Shown here: one piece after another, positions 8,168 through 15,220 of the stretch | Layout of the letters: the number at the start of each line of letters is the position of its first letter | Position numbering within the stretch: position 1 is the stretch's first letter | DNA from: Clostridia bacterium | GTDB taxonomy: Bacteria > Bacillota > Clostridia > Christensenellales > CAG-314 | Direction: 5' to 3' | DNA: 37,934 nucleotides | Assembly: GCA_017500855.1 (NCBI GenBank) | Contig: JAFVYC010000021.1 | Location: forward strand, 1-37,934 | Position numbers and translations under genes: made by a program | The notes under the pieces: model-generated | The model's input: the letters and a program-made list of their open reading frames with translations, nothing else | The model's database searches: none | What the model was told of the DNA's origin: nothing

Positions 8168-9955
8168 ATGAAAATCACATCTCAATTCTTGCGCGAAAAA
8201 TTTCTCAATTTCTTTTCCGAACGTGGCCACGCAGTAATTCAATCGGCAAGCCTCATTCCGGAAAACGACCCATCCGTGCTGTTCACAACGGCAGGCATGC
8301 ACCCACTCATCCCCTACCTTTTGGGCCAAAAGCACCCCAAGGGAACAAGGTTGACAGACGTGCAAAAGTGCGTTCGCACAGGCGACATCGACGAAGTTGG
8401 CGACGACAGCCACCTCACTTTCTTCGAAATGCTTGGCAACTGGTCGCTTGGCGACTACTTCAACCACGAATCCATCCGTTGGAGCTACGAATTTCTCACA
8501 AGCAAACAGTACTTGGGCTTGGACGTAGATCGCATTTCCGTCACGGTTTTTGCAGGTGACGACGACGCACCAAGAGACGAAGATTCCGCCAAGGTTTGGC
8601 AAGAATGTGGCATTCCCAAGGAGCGCATTTTCTACCTTCCCAAAAAGAACAACTGGTGGATTGCCGGCACAACAGGCCCTTGCGGACCGGACACGGAAAT
8701 CTTTTGGGACACGGGCAAACCTGCTTGCAGTGACCATTGCGACCCAAGTTGCGATTGTGGCAAGTACTTGGAAATTTGGAACAACGTGTTCATGCAATTC
8801 AACCGCCAAGCCGATGGCACCTACCTTCCACTTGCGCAAAAGAACGTGGACACAGGCATGGGCTTGGAACGCACCGTGTGCGTGTTGAACGGCTTGAAAT
8901 CGGTGTACGACATCGACCTTTTCCAAGATGCATTGGCAACCATCCAACAACTTTCCGGCAAAACCTACGGTTCGGACGACAAAACAACCAAGGCAATGCG
9001 TGTTATTGCCGACCACGTGCGCACGGCAACCTTCCTTCTTGGCGACCCAATTGGCGTTGTTCCAAGCAACGTCGACCAAGGCTACGTTTTGCGCCGTCTC
9101 ATTCGCCGTGCCGTTCGCTTTGCAAACTCTTTGGGCATGCCCAAGGGTAGCATTGCGCAAATTGCACAAGTGTACATCGAGGTCTACAAGGACGTGTACA
9201 CCGAACTTGTTCAAAACGCAAGCAAAATTGTGGAAGAACTCAACAAGGAAGAGGAAAAATTCACCAAAACCCTTGTTGCGGGAGAAAAGGAATTTTTCAA
9301 GGTTATCAGCCACATCCCCGGCAAAGTTGTTCCCGGTGGCACAGCCTTCAAATTGTACGACACGTTTGGTTTCCCTGTGGAAATGACGGTGGAACTTGCA
9401 AGCGAAAACGGCTACCAAGTGGACGTGGAAGGTTTCAAACAAAAATTTGCCGAACACCAAGCAAAATCCCAAGCGGGCAGTCAACAACGCTTCAAGGGTG
9501 GCATGGCAGAAGGTGGCGGAGTGGAAACAACACACCTTCACACAGCAACTCACTTGTTGCAAGCAGCGCTTCGCAAGGTGCTTGGCGACGAAGTAAAGCA
9601 AAAGGGTAGCAACATCACACCCGAACGTTTGCGCTTCGACTTCTCTTTCGGTCGCCCCATGACCAAGGAAGAAATTGAGCAAACACAACAACTTGTAAAC
9701 GATGCAATTGCACGCAAAATGCCCATCACGTGTCAAGAAATGCCCGTGGAAGAGGCTCGCAACACAGGCGCAATCGGCCTGTTTGGCGACAGGTACGGCG
9801 AAATTGTCAAAGTGTACACAATGGGCGACTTCTCCAAGGAAATTTGCGGTGGCCCCCATGCGGAAAACACAGGCGACCTTGGCACGTTCGTCATCACCAA
9901 GGAGCAATCTTCCAGTAGTGGTGTGCGCCGTATCAAGGCAGAACTTCGCAAGTAG
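8168..9955 (+). CDS. alaS: Alanyl-tRNA synthetase, compact form
   Basis: The 595-residue class II synthetase charges tRNA-Ala. The catalytic part (about 1-340) has LFTTAGMHPLIPYLLG (motif 1 area), FFEMLGNWSLGDYF (motif 2 area) and DTGMGLER with VPSNVDQGYVLRRLIRRAVR (motif 3 area). The editing domain keeps its zinc residues H458 and H462 (HTATH), C560 and H564 (CGGPH). Common AlaRS is about 870-880 residues. This one ends right after the editing domain, so the coiled coil and the C-Ala domain are missing, and the usual beta-barrel insert between the helical domain and HTATH is cut to a short linker (about 430-455). The frame is intact, a terminator follows, and no downstream remnant is seen, so this is a natural short form, not a truncation. 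I recall short forms of similar length in some other bacteria. Confidence 0.95.
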   Translation: MKITSQFLREKFLNFFSERGHAVIQSASLIPENDPSVLFTTAGMHPLIPYLLGQKHPKGTRLTDVQKCVRTGDIDEVGDDSHLTFFEMLGNWSLGDYFNHESIRWSYEFLTSKQYLGLDVDRISVTVFAGDDDAPRDEDSAKVWQECGIPKERIFYLPKKNNWWIAGTTGPCGPDTEIFWDTGKPACSDHCDPSCDCGKYLEIWNNVFMQFNRQADGTYLPLAQKNVDTGMGLERTVCVLNGLKSVYDIDLFQDALATIQQLSGKTYGSDDKTTKAMRVIADHVRTATFLLGDPIGVVPSNVDQGYVLRRLIRRAVRFANSLGMPKGSIAQIAQVYIEVYKDVYTELVQNASKIVEELNKEEEKFTKTLVAGEKEFFKVISHIPGKVVPGGTAFKLYDTFGFPVEMTVELASENGYQVDVEGFKQKFAEHQAKSQAGSQQRFKGGMAEGGGVETTHLHTATHLLQAALRKVLGDEVKQKGSNITPERLRFDFSFGRPMTKEEIEQTQQLVNDAIARKMPITCQEMPVEEARNTGAIGLFGDRYGEIVKVYTMGDFSKEICGGPHAENTGDLGTFVITKEQSSSSGVRRIKAELRK

Positions 9956-9970
9956 TTTCAACAAACACAA

Positions 9971-9997
9971 AGCAACCCACACGGGTTGCTTTTTTTT
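9971..9997 (+). terminator. Rho-independent terminator of alaS
   Basis: AGCAACCC and GGGTTGCT pair around an ACAC loop and run into eight T residues. It marks the left border of the accessory island. Confidence 0.96.
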
Positions 9998-10132
9998 GTT
10001 CTTCAAGGTGCGCCACTGTTTGCCACAAGTGCGTTTGCAACCGACTTTGCGTTTTGCCATTTGTTTGCCCTTTGCCACCACGGCGTGGGTTGCCAACAAG
10101 CACAACATTTGCGCAAATTTGGCACAAAGGTA

Positions 10133-10160
10133 TTGACAAATGCACACCGTGTAGTATAAT
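10133..10160 (+). promoter_or_regulatory. Strong promoter entering the toxin remnant island
   Basis: TTGACA at 10133-10138 and TATAAT at 10155-10160 are 16 bases apart. A TTTGCGCAAA palindrome, also present at dnaB, lies at 10108-10117. The promoter base composition is host-like while the sequence from about 10190 is not, so the promoter may now drive the remnant and the immunity gene behind it. Confidence 0.75.
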
Positions 10161-10196
10161 GTACTCACAACGTGCAGTTGCTGGCAACTGGGGACA

Positions 10197-10402
10197 TGGC
10201 CAGGCGACGATCCGACAGTTGCTCCAGGAGATGGGTTTGTTTGGCGAGGACCTGGTGAAGTGGGTTCTGCTATGGGCGAATGGTATAATCCATCTACTGG
10301 GGACCAGCTTCACCCCGATTTAAGCCATCCATACCTAAAGGACCTCACTGGGGATGGAGAAATAGAATATTAAGGATTTTAAGAGATTTATTCCGGAGGT
10401 AA
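10197..10402 (+). pseudogene. Frameshifted C-terminal fragment of an Rhs-type polymorphic toxin (toxin 37-like)
   Basis: One frame reads WPGDDPTVAPGDGFVWRG, then EWYNPSTGDQLHPDLSHP up to about 10330. The next frame continues from 10334 as PKGPHWGWRN and ends with TAA at 10400-10402. Joined, they follow the order I know from the Bacterial toxin 37 family at the tips of Rhs proteins: WPGNDP, PGDG-WRG, YYNP-TG-SL-PDLNHP, then IGPHWDY. That family is predicted to be an RNase. A single lost base near 10331 explains the switch. There is no ATG, GTG or TTG before the conserved part, and an in-frame TAG lies at 10152-10154, so the body of the toxin is gone. The fragment ends three bases before the next gene. 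Homology is judged from memory of the family pattern. Confidence 0.65.
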
Positions 10403-10405
10403 AAA

Positions 10406-10720
10406 ATGAATTGGAAATTGGCTGGTGGTCAAGTTGAGTTTTGGAAAAATAAAAAGGTTATCAAAATTCAGTTTCCGGCTTTTTGGGAAACAGCCGTTAA
10501 ATCAAAAAATTATTTTTATAATGTCGTCAAGAATTCTGCATTGGACTTTTTGGACAAATCAAAGAAAGAAACTATGCCTTCTTGTAGTAATGAGTTTTTG
10601 CAAGAGTTTTGGCACGAGCATTGCGACTTCTGCACGGAGAAAATAAGAACAGCAGAAGAGCGTGTAGTTTACTGCACGGCAGACTTTTGTTGGTGGATGT
10701 GTTCGGACTGTTTTGAATAA
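10406..10720 (+). CDS. Small protein, probable immunity partner of the toxin 37-like remnant
   Basis: The 104-residue protein has no family I recognise. It has an aromatic, basic N-terminal half and a cysteine-rich end: C73 and C76 (HCDFC), C90, C95, then C99 and C102 (CSDCF). The two CxxC pairs suggest a zinc site. The start is set by GGAGG at 10395-10399, which overlaps the end of the toxin fragment. Immunity genes of polymorphic toxins sit directly behind the toxin tip, exactly this arrangement, so immunity is the best inference. Codons are more A+T-rich than in the housekeeping genes, consistent with acquisition. Confidence 0.6.
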   Translation: MNWKLAGGQVEFWKNKKVIKIQFPAFWETAVKSKNYFYNVVKNSALDFLDKSKKETMPSCSNEFLQEFWHEHCDFCTEKIRTAEERVVYCTADFCWWMCSDCFE

Positions 10721-10811
10721 TTTAAGCAATTGCTAAACATTTCCATAATTGACAACTAAAACACTACACTTTCAAGGCAAGTTAAATCAACTGTGAAGTG
10801 GGTATCGCTTG

Positions 10812-10889
10812 CATGTAAGTGGCAACGTAACAAGCCGAATGGAGTATGCGCATACCGAAGGCGCTCTTGGCTCTACCACAAAGGTGTGG
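10812..10889 (+). pseudogene. Scrap of an Rhs-repeat protein
   Basis: This frame encodes SGNVTSRMEYAHTEGALG and then STTKVW. It resembles a classic Rhs/YD repeat junction (GN-TSRTEYAYTTG-LG-TK-). Nothing on either side continues the repeat, so only about 26 codons survive. The frame happens to stay open into the next gene, but no start site precedes it. Similarity is short, hence moderate confidence. Confidence 0.45.
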
Positions 10890-10949
10890 GATGCGCTTTG
10901 TTTGGAAGAAGTATCAATTGACATAAAGTATGTTTCTAGAGGTGTAATA

Positions 10950-11486
10950 ATGAAAAATATTTTGCAAAATGCAAAAAACACGTGCAAATTGTGCGCAATC
11001 TATTCCAATCCGGAAGAAACCGACAGGTTTGCCGTTGGCTACGTTGAATACTGCGACGAAAATCTTGTGATTTTGCGTGCATTCGATTTCTACGGCAGTG
11101 CAGACGGATTTGTTTGTTTGGAAATGGACAGCATCATCAACGTGGAAACGGACAGCAAGTATCTCAATGCAATGGAATTGTTGATAGACAAAACTGTTTC
11201 GCACAAAAAATTTGTAGATTTTTCTCAACAACAAAGCATTTCTTCCGTGTTGGAATTTGCTTGTCAACAGCAATGCATTTGTGCCATTTCCCTGTGCGAA
11301 AGCCAGCGTGACGACGTGGTGGGCTTTGTTGCCAGCGTCACGGCGGACACGGCACAATTCAACGTTGTGGATTCCTACGGACAAAGGAATGGCACCTGTG
11401 TTGTGAACGTGATGGACGTCAGCAGTGTTTCCGTGCTTACAATGGACACCACAAGGTTGGAAAAACTGTACAGTATAAGTAACTAA
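10950..11486 (+). CDS. Small soluble protein of unknown function in the toxin island
   Basis: The 178-residue protein has no signal peptide or membrane segment. It appears to be two similar halves. Each has a beta-rich pattern: RFAVGYVEYCDENLVILRAF then DFYGSADGFVCLEM and IINVETDSKYLNAMELL in the first; VVGFVASVTADTAQFNVV then DSYGQRNGTCVVN and VSSVSVLTMDTTRLEKL in the second. The pattern recalls small Sm-like folds, but this is only an impression. The ATG at 10950 has a weak upstream ribosome site. Codons look host-like, unlike its neighbours on both sides. Its place between toxin remnants suggests an immunity or cargo gene. Confidence 0.55.
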   Translation: MKNILQNAKNTCKLCAIYSNPEETDRFAVGYVEYCDENLVILRAFDFYGSADGFVCLEMDSIINVETDSKYLNAMELLIDKTVSHKKFVDFSQQQSISSVLEFACQQQCICAISLCESQRDDVVGFVASVTADTAQFNVVDSYGQRNGTCVVNVMDVSSVSVLTMDTTRLEKLYSISN

Positions 11487-11490
11487 GAAA

Positions 11491-11565
11491 TATTGTGGAT
11501 CCAAAAAATGGTCCGAGGATTATACTGCTTGTACTTAAAGGAGCGCTTGGAGGCAACAAAGTAAA
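11491..11565 (+). pseudogene. Frameshifted lead-in to the AHH toxin tip
   Basis: A separate frame encodes NIVDPKNGPRIILLVLKG and then ALGGNKVK, ending TGA at 11567-11569, one base out of phase with the nuclease frame. VDP-NG followed by a Gly-rich stretch is the kind of sequence that links an Rhs core to its toxin tip. I infer that it was once continuous with the nuclease domain. Confidence 0.35.
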
Positions 11566-11841
11566 ATGACGTTGTTTGAGTTAAATAAAAAACATCACAT
11601 TGTGGCTAAAAGAGCATGGATGGCTGCCCCAGCTAGGTATTTCCTTTATAGAGCGGGTATACGAATTGATGATAGAAATTTAGCAAAGGTTCCTAAAGGA
11701 CGTCATCGGGTTTTGCACACAAAGATCTATTATACAACTATAAATCTCGGATTGTTTTTTGCATATTCGGTGGGCGGCGAAAAAGGCGTAGAATTGATGC
11801 TATATGTATTCAAAACTATATTGGAAGCAGGAGAATCCTAG
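11566..11841 (+). CDS. AHH-type HNH/Endo VII nuclease domain, orphan toxin tip
   Basis: The 91-residue product matches the AHH nuclease tip of polymorphic toxins: KKHHIVAKRAWMAAPARYFL (the paired histidines and PAR-L), then GIRIDDRNLAKVPKG, then HRVLHTKIYYTTIN (the second histidine pair region). This family belongs to the HNH/Endonuclease VII group and acts on nucleic acid when delivered by a larger Rhs or filamentous carrier. Here no carrier is attached; the frame upstream has a TAA at 11536-11538 and a likely shifted lead-in. A TGGAGG at 11548-11553 could allow translation from ATG 11566. Codons are A+T-rich and foreign-looking. The adjoining downstream gene is one base away, as expected for its immunity gene. 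Confidence 0.7.
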   Translation: MTLFELNKKHHIVAKRAWMAAPARYFLYRAGIRIDDRNLAKVPKGRHRVLHTKIYYTTINLGLFFAYSVGGEKGVELMLYVFKTILEAGES

Positions 11842-11842
11842 T

Positions 11843-13096
11843 ATGAATTGGGCTGATGGGCAAGGCATACCACAAGCGGATGAACTTTTTGAGATTGTTT
11901 ATAGGTATAGGTTTTATTTGCAAGATGACAATGCTTACAAGAACCGATTGGACTATCTTGCTACGTTTTGCAAAGTCGTGATGACGGTTGATAGCACTCC
12001 TTATGGAATATTTTTTCCAGAAGAAAGAGTTTTGCTACTTAATGGCGAAAAAGGCAAAGGAAGATTGACCAAAAATGCGGAGAAAGCAAACCATCGCTAC
12101 TATATAGATGAACAAGGACGTATATACGCAACCGAGTGTCAAAACAATGGCAAAGTTTTGCATGTAACGTTCTTTTACTATTTGGAATCTCGTGTGGAAT
12201 TTGTACAATATAATTTATTGACCAAAGTTATTAACGATGTCGGAGTGATACAACATTTTTCGCCAACCAAGTTTTCCTTTACGTATGGATATGTTGATTA
12301 CACATATCTAACCAACGGAGGGGGTATTTGTTATTTGCAAAAAAAAGAGGTTGAAGAAAATGGGGATCAAGTTACCATTTCTACGCTACGTACCTGCTTA
12401 GATTTGAAAGATTGCGGTAAAAGCAAAATTTGGAAAAAATTGTTTGAAACCACCCAAACATTGCCTCGATCCGAGGCATATCCAGAAAAGAAAGGGGGAA
12501 GAAAAGTGAAAAGCACAGCAAAAAATTTTGAAGAAGTTGTCTACAACAAAATCAAACAAACCATAGAAGGCTGGGATGAAAGTGACATCTACGCAATTTC
12601 CTTCTTTGTGGAAAACAACGAGTCCAACTGTTTCCAGGACTACTGCAATTTGTCTACATTCTACATCAGCTACAACACCGAGTCCAATTGTGATGGCGCA
12701 GGAAGGTACGACGAGGAGCGTTGGAACTACGCATTTTGGCTACAAAACGAAGTTACCATTGTGGACACGGAAAACCAAGATGGAATGATGGATTTGCTTC
12801 TTGAGTGGTACAAAAAGCAAAACGTACAAAACATTGGCGAAGAAGAAGGCGACATCTACGACAGATTTGGCAGGTACATTGGCAAGGGCCCAAATGGACA
12901 CTACCAATTGCTTATGCTTGCAGCAAACACGGCAAAGCGCATCCAAGAAGAAGGTTTGCTAAAAACCAAGTTTGGCAAAGACATTCCCATTGTTGTGCAC
13001 GGGTTGGAGTACGCTTGGTACGACATTGAAGCAACCAAAGTTGCCAACCCACAAGGCCAAGCCAAAGATTTTCTAAAAGCAACCAAAAACTGGTAG
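11843..13096 (+). CDS. Chimeric frame: AHH-toxin immunity candidate fused to a DUF4303-like protein
   Basis: The 417-codon frame joins two unlike parts. Residues 1 to about 220 use A+T-rich codons including TTA, start one base after the nuclease stop (GGAG near 11830), and have no family I recognise; position suggests immunity to the AHH nuclease. From residue 222 the codons turn host-like, and the protein reads DSDIYAISFF-like (ESDIYAISFFVENNES), STFYISYNTES, EERWNYAFWLQNE, and ends DFLKATKNW. This resembles the DUF4303 group of immunity-associated proteins. At the seam a GTG at 12506-12508 has an ideal ribosome site, so the second part is probably also made separately as 196 residues. The joint is in frame, so a fused product is equally possible. 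Confidence 0.7.
   Translation: MNWADGQGIPQADELFEIVYRYRFYLQDDNAYKNRLDYLATFCKVVMTVDSTPYGIFFPEERVLLLNGEKGKGRLTKNAEKANHRYYIDEQGRIYATECQNNGKVLHVTFFYYLESRVEFVQYNLLTKVINDVGVIQHFSPTKFSFTYGYVDYTYLTNGGGICYLQKKEVEENGDQVTISTLRTCLDLKDCGKSKIWKKLFETTQTLPRSEAYPEKKGGRKVKSTAKNFEEVVYNKIKQTIEGWDESDIYAISFFVENNESNCFQDYCNLSTFYISYNTESNCDGAGRYDEERWNYAFWLQNEVTIVDTENQDGMMDLLLEWYKKQNVQNIGEEEGDIYDRFGRYIGKGPNGHYQLLMLAANTAKRIQEEGLLKTKFGKDIPIVVHGLEYAWYDIEATKVANPQGQAKDFLKATKNW
12493..12508 (+). promoter_or_regulatory. Internal ribosome site and GTG start of the second immunity gene
   Basis: AGGGGG at about 12493-12498 lies seven bases before GTG at 12506-12508, inside the fused frame and exactly at the change in codon usage. 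It indicates that the downstream part was, and may still be, an independent gene covering 12506-13096. Confidence 0.6.
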
Positions 13097-13106
13097 CACA
13101 CGTTTC

Positions 13107-13140
13107 ACAGCGGAAGGTAACTTCCGCTGTTTGTGTTTTG
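13107..13140 (+). terminator. Terminator at the right end of the island
   Basis: ACAGCGGAAG and CTTCCGCTGT form a perfect 10-bp stem around GTAA, followed by TTGTGTTTTG. It closes the accessory island just before the ZIP promoter. Confidence 0.85.
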
Positions 13141-13159
13141 GGCAATTTTGCGTGGGGTG

Positions 13160-13188
13160 TTGACAGCGTGGCAAAGATTTTGTATAAT
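13160..13188 (+). promoter_or_regulatory. Promoter of the ZIP transporter gene
   Basis: TTGACA at 13160-13165 and TATAAT at 13183-13188 are 17 bases apart. The predicted start is about 20 bases before the ATG. No obvious metal-regulator palindrome overlaps it. Confidence 0.88.
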
Positions 13189-13215
13189 ATGTAAAACAGT
13201 TTTTCGAGGTTATCT

Positions 13216-14007
13216 ATGGGCAACACGGCAATGACAATTTTGGGATTTTCCATCATATTTTTGTCTACAACGCTGGGTTCGGCAATGGTGTACTTGTTCA
13301 AAAAGGACATTTCGCCAAGGGTCAACACGGCAATTTTGGGCTTTGCAGCAGGCGTGATGATTGCTGCATCCGTTTGGAGTTTGCTTCTTCCGTCGTTGGA
13401 GGAAGCGCAGGCTTCCTGGGGCAAGTGGAGTTTTGTGCCAACAGCCGTTGGCTTTGTGTTGGGTGGCTTGTTTTTGGTTTTGTTGGACAGGGTTGTGCCA
13501 CACGTGCACGCCGGCACAGGGGAGAACGAGGGCCCCAAATCCAGCATGAAAAAGTCCACCAAAATGTTTTTGGCTGTGACAATCCACAACATCCCGGAAG
13601 GGCTTGCCGTTGGCTTTGCTTTTGGTGCTGCTGCAACGCTTGGAAGCACGGCAGGTTTTGTTTCGGCGCTTGGTTTGGCTGTGGGCATGGCAATTCAAAA
13701 CTTCCCCGAAGGCGCTGCCATTTCCTTGCCAATGCACCATGCAACGGGTAGCAAGCACATGGCGTTTTTGTTTGGCGCTGCAAGTGGATTTGTGGAACCC
13801 GTGTCTGCCGTTTTGGGCTACTTTTTGGCATCGGCGCTTACCGTGCTTCAACCTTGGTTTTTGGCGTTTTCCGCCGGGGCAATGATTTTTGTTGTTGCCG
13901 AAGACCTCATCCCCGATGCCAAGTTGGACGAGCACAGCCACGTTGGCACTTGGGGCGTGATGCTTGGCTTTGTTGTGATGATGATTTTGGACGTTGCGCT
14001 TGGCTAG
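13216..14007 (+). CDS. ZIP family divalent metal transporter
   Basis: The 263-residue membrane protein matches bacterial ZIP transporters of the ZupT group, which import zinc and other divalent metals. It has about eight hydrophobic helices. The two signature metal-path helices carry HNIPEGLAVG (H124, N125, P127, E128) and QNFPEGAAIS (Q161, N162, P164, E165), and a loop at 95-112 has HVHAGTG, a possible metal-binding stretch. The C-terminal helices contain LIPDAKLDEHSH. Full length for the family. A GAGG site at 13206-13209 precedes the ATG. The gene is monocistronic between its own promoter and a bidirectional terminator. Confidence 0.92.
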   Translation: MGNTAMTILGFSIIFLSTTLGSAMVYLFKKDISPRVNTAILGFAAGVMIAASVWSLLLPSLEEAQASWGKWSFVPTAVGFVLGGLFLVLLDRVVPHVHAGTGENEGPKSSMKKSTKMFLAVTIHNIPEGLAVGFAFGAAATLGSTAGFVSALGLAVGMAIQNFPEGAAISLPMHHATGSKHMAFLFGAASGFVEPVSAVLGYFLASALTVLQPWFLAFSAGAMIFVVAEDLIPDAKLDEHSHVGTWGVMLGFVVMMILDVALG

Positions 14008-14028
14008 CACAACGACGGCAATTTTTGC

Positions 14029-14074
14029 AAAAAAAATGGGCAAAAGGAGTTTTTCCTTTTGCCCTTTGTTTTTG
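14029..14074. terminator. Bidirectional terminator between the ZIP and fchA-like genes
   Basis: GGGCAAAAGGA (14038-14048) pairs with TCCTTTTGCCC (14054-14064). The right side continues TTTGTTTTTG and the left side is a run of A, so it can end both convergent transcripts. Confidence 0.85.
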
Positions 14075-14126
14075 TTGTTAAACTTGAAATTTTGCAACAC
14101 GTGGTTGCCGTTTTGCGTGTTTTTGC

Positions 14127-14693
14127 CTAGTCTAGCAGTTGTTTTGCAAGGCTTTCCAACTGCTCTTTTTGCTGTTGGTCGCAAAGAAGGCAGGTGTTTG
14201 CAAACACGTTGTGGATGCTGTTTTTCAACACGCATTTGAACAGGTCGTTGCCAATGTCGGCATCCGACTGAACGTACTTGTACAGCGGTGGCAATGGTGT
14301 TGCAAGCGCCTTGTGGCAAAGTTGCATCAACTGCAACGGCACTTGCGATGCCTCGACGTAGCATTGTTGCAAGCATTGTTGTTTTTGCAGTTTTTGTTGG
14401 TCCGTTTCCACAGGCATTTTGTTGCATTGCAAAACTGCCTTGAAAGTTGCCACGTCCCGTTCGGAAAGCACAAAGCACGTTTGTCGCATCTTGCAAAATT
14501 CTTGCGCAACGTCAAGCAGTTCGGGGCGATCTTGCCCAAGTTTTTGGCAACGGTTGTGCGTCACGTTCAACGCCATTTCCACAAGTGCGCATGCGTGTCC
14601 TGCCACAACGGCAAGTGCGCTTCCGCCACCCGGCGTGGATGCCTTGCTGGCAAGTTGATCGGTGTACTGTTGCAACGAAAGGTTTTCCAACAT
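14127..14693 (-). CDS. Cyclodeaminase/cyclohydrolase family protein (FchA-like)
   Basis: The 188-residue helical protein belongs to the formiminotransferase-cyclodeaminase C-terminal family, which includes methenyl-tetrahydrofolate cyclohydrolase FchA. The N-terminus carries the family signature ASTPGGGSALAVVAGHACAL (about 18-37), followed by VEMALNVT and an SERDVATFKAVLQ segment. Length is near the family norm of about 200. A GGGGG ribosome site lies ahead of the ATG at 14693. It is monocistronic with its own promoter and a shared terminator. Whether it acts in folate one-carbon metabolism or histidine breakdown cannot be told from context. Confidence 0.85.
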   Translation of the reverse strand: MLENLSLQQYTDQLASKASTPGGGSALAVVAGHACALVEMALNVTHNRCQKLGQDRPELLDVAQEFCKMRQTCFVLSERDVATFKAVLQCNKMPVETDQQKLQKQQCLQQCYVEASQVPLQLMQLCHKALATPLPPLYKYVQSDADIGNDLFKCVLKNSIHNVFANTCLLCDQQQKEQLESLAKQLLD

Positions 14694-14719
14694 GATGTTT
14701 CCCCCAATTTGTTTGTTCT

Positions 14720-14748
14720 ATTATACAAGGTTTTGCCCTTGCCGTCAA
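14720..14748 (-). promoter_or_regulatory. Promoter of the fchA-like gene
   Basis: On the minus strand TTGACG (14743-14748) and TATAAT (14720-14725) are 17 bases apart, about 26 bases ahead of the start codon. Confidence 0.85.
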
Positions 14749-15180
14749 CCACATTTCCCACAAAGAACGCACGTCTTCTAGCCCATGTTTGTTGATAGCC
14801 AAACTTTTGCGTGATGCGTTTTGCAACGCCCTTGTTGAAGCGCCATTTGCACGTTTTCAACCTTGCCAAGCACAAAACCACCTTTGTAGATTGTAGATAT
14901 ATATAAATATTCAACAATTTTTTCAATATAACTGCGCCTGTGTCGGACTTCTTAACCATCAAAACCATTTGCTTTGGAAAGGGCAAGCCCATCAATGCCA
15001 TTTGCGCAACCTGCCAATTGTGCGCTTCAAACACCTGCAACACGGCGTTTGGCTGAACTACACGCAAAAGCGCCGTTGCCAACGGTGGTGGAATTTGCCA
15101 ACGTTTGCAGTTTATTTACTTATAGATTTAGAAACCTTTCTAAAGTTTTACAAAATTTTCTAAAAATATGGTGTATTTGT
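14749..15180. other. Gene-free spacer between divergent fchA and hrcA promoters
   Basis: No protein of recognisable type is encoded. A minus-strand frame runs through it but has no ribosome site and crosses the fchA promoter. The right part (15105-15180) is A+T-rich, as expected upstream of a strong promoter, and holds the palindrome listed separately. The rest shows nothing I can name. Confidence 0.45.
15127..15144. promoter_or_regulatory. Palindrome upstream of the heat-shock promoter
   Basis: TTTAGAAA and TTTCTAAA are perfect 8-bp arms with a CC spacer, 36 bases before the -35 box of hrcA. It may be an operator for a second regulator in addition to HrcA; it does not match a CtsR site. Confidence 0.35.
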
Positions 15181-15209
15181 TTGACAAATTGGCAATACAA
15201 TGGTATTAT
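15181..15209 (+). promoter_or_regulatory. Promoter of the hrcA-grpE-dnaK-dnaJ operon
   Basis: TTGACA at 15181-15186 and TATTAT at 15204-15209 are 17 bases apart. The predicted start near 15216 lies just before the CIRCE operator. Confidence 0.9.
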
Positions 15210-15220
15210 ATGACCATAGA

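Noticed and set aside
8069-10168. Long open frame opposite alaS
   Set aside because: Codon-aligned shadow of alaS for the same reason; no ribosome site, and it runs through the alaS terminator.
10159-10323. Reading the region after the 10133 promoter as a 54-residue gene starting at ATG 10159
   Set aside because: That frame has no ribosome site and lacks family features, whereas another frame over the same bases carries the toxin 37-like motif string.
14567-15082. Minus-strand frame upstream of and into fchA
   Set aside because: It overlaps the fchA promoter and start in another frame and has no family feature.
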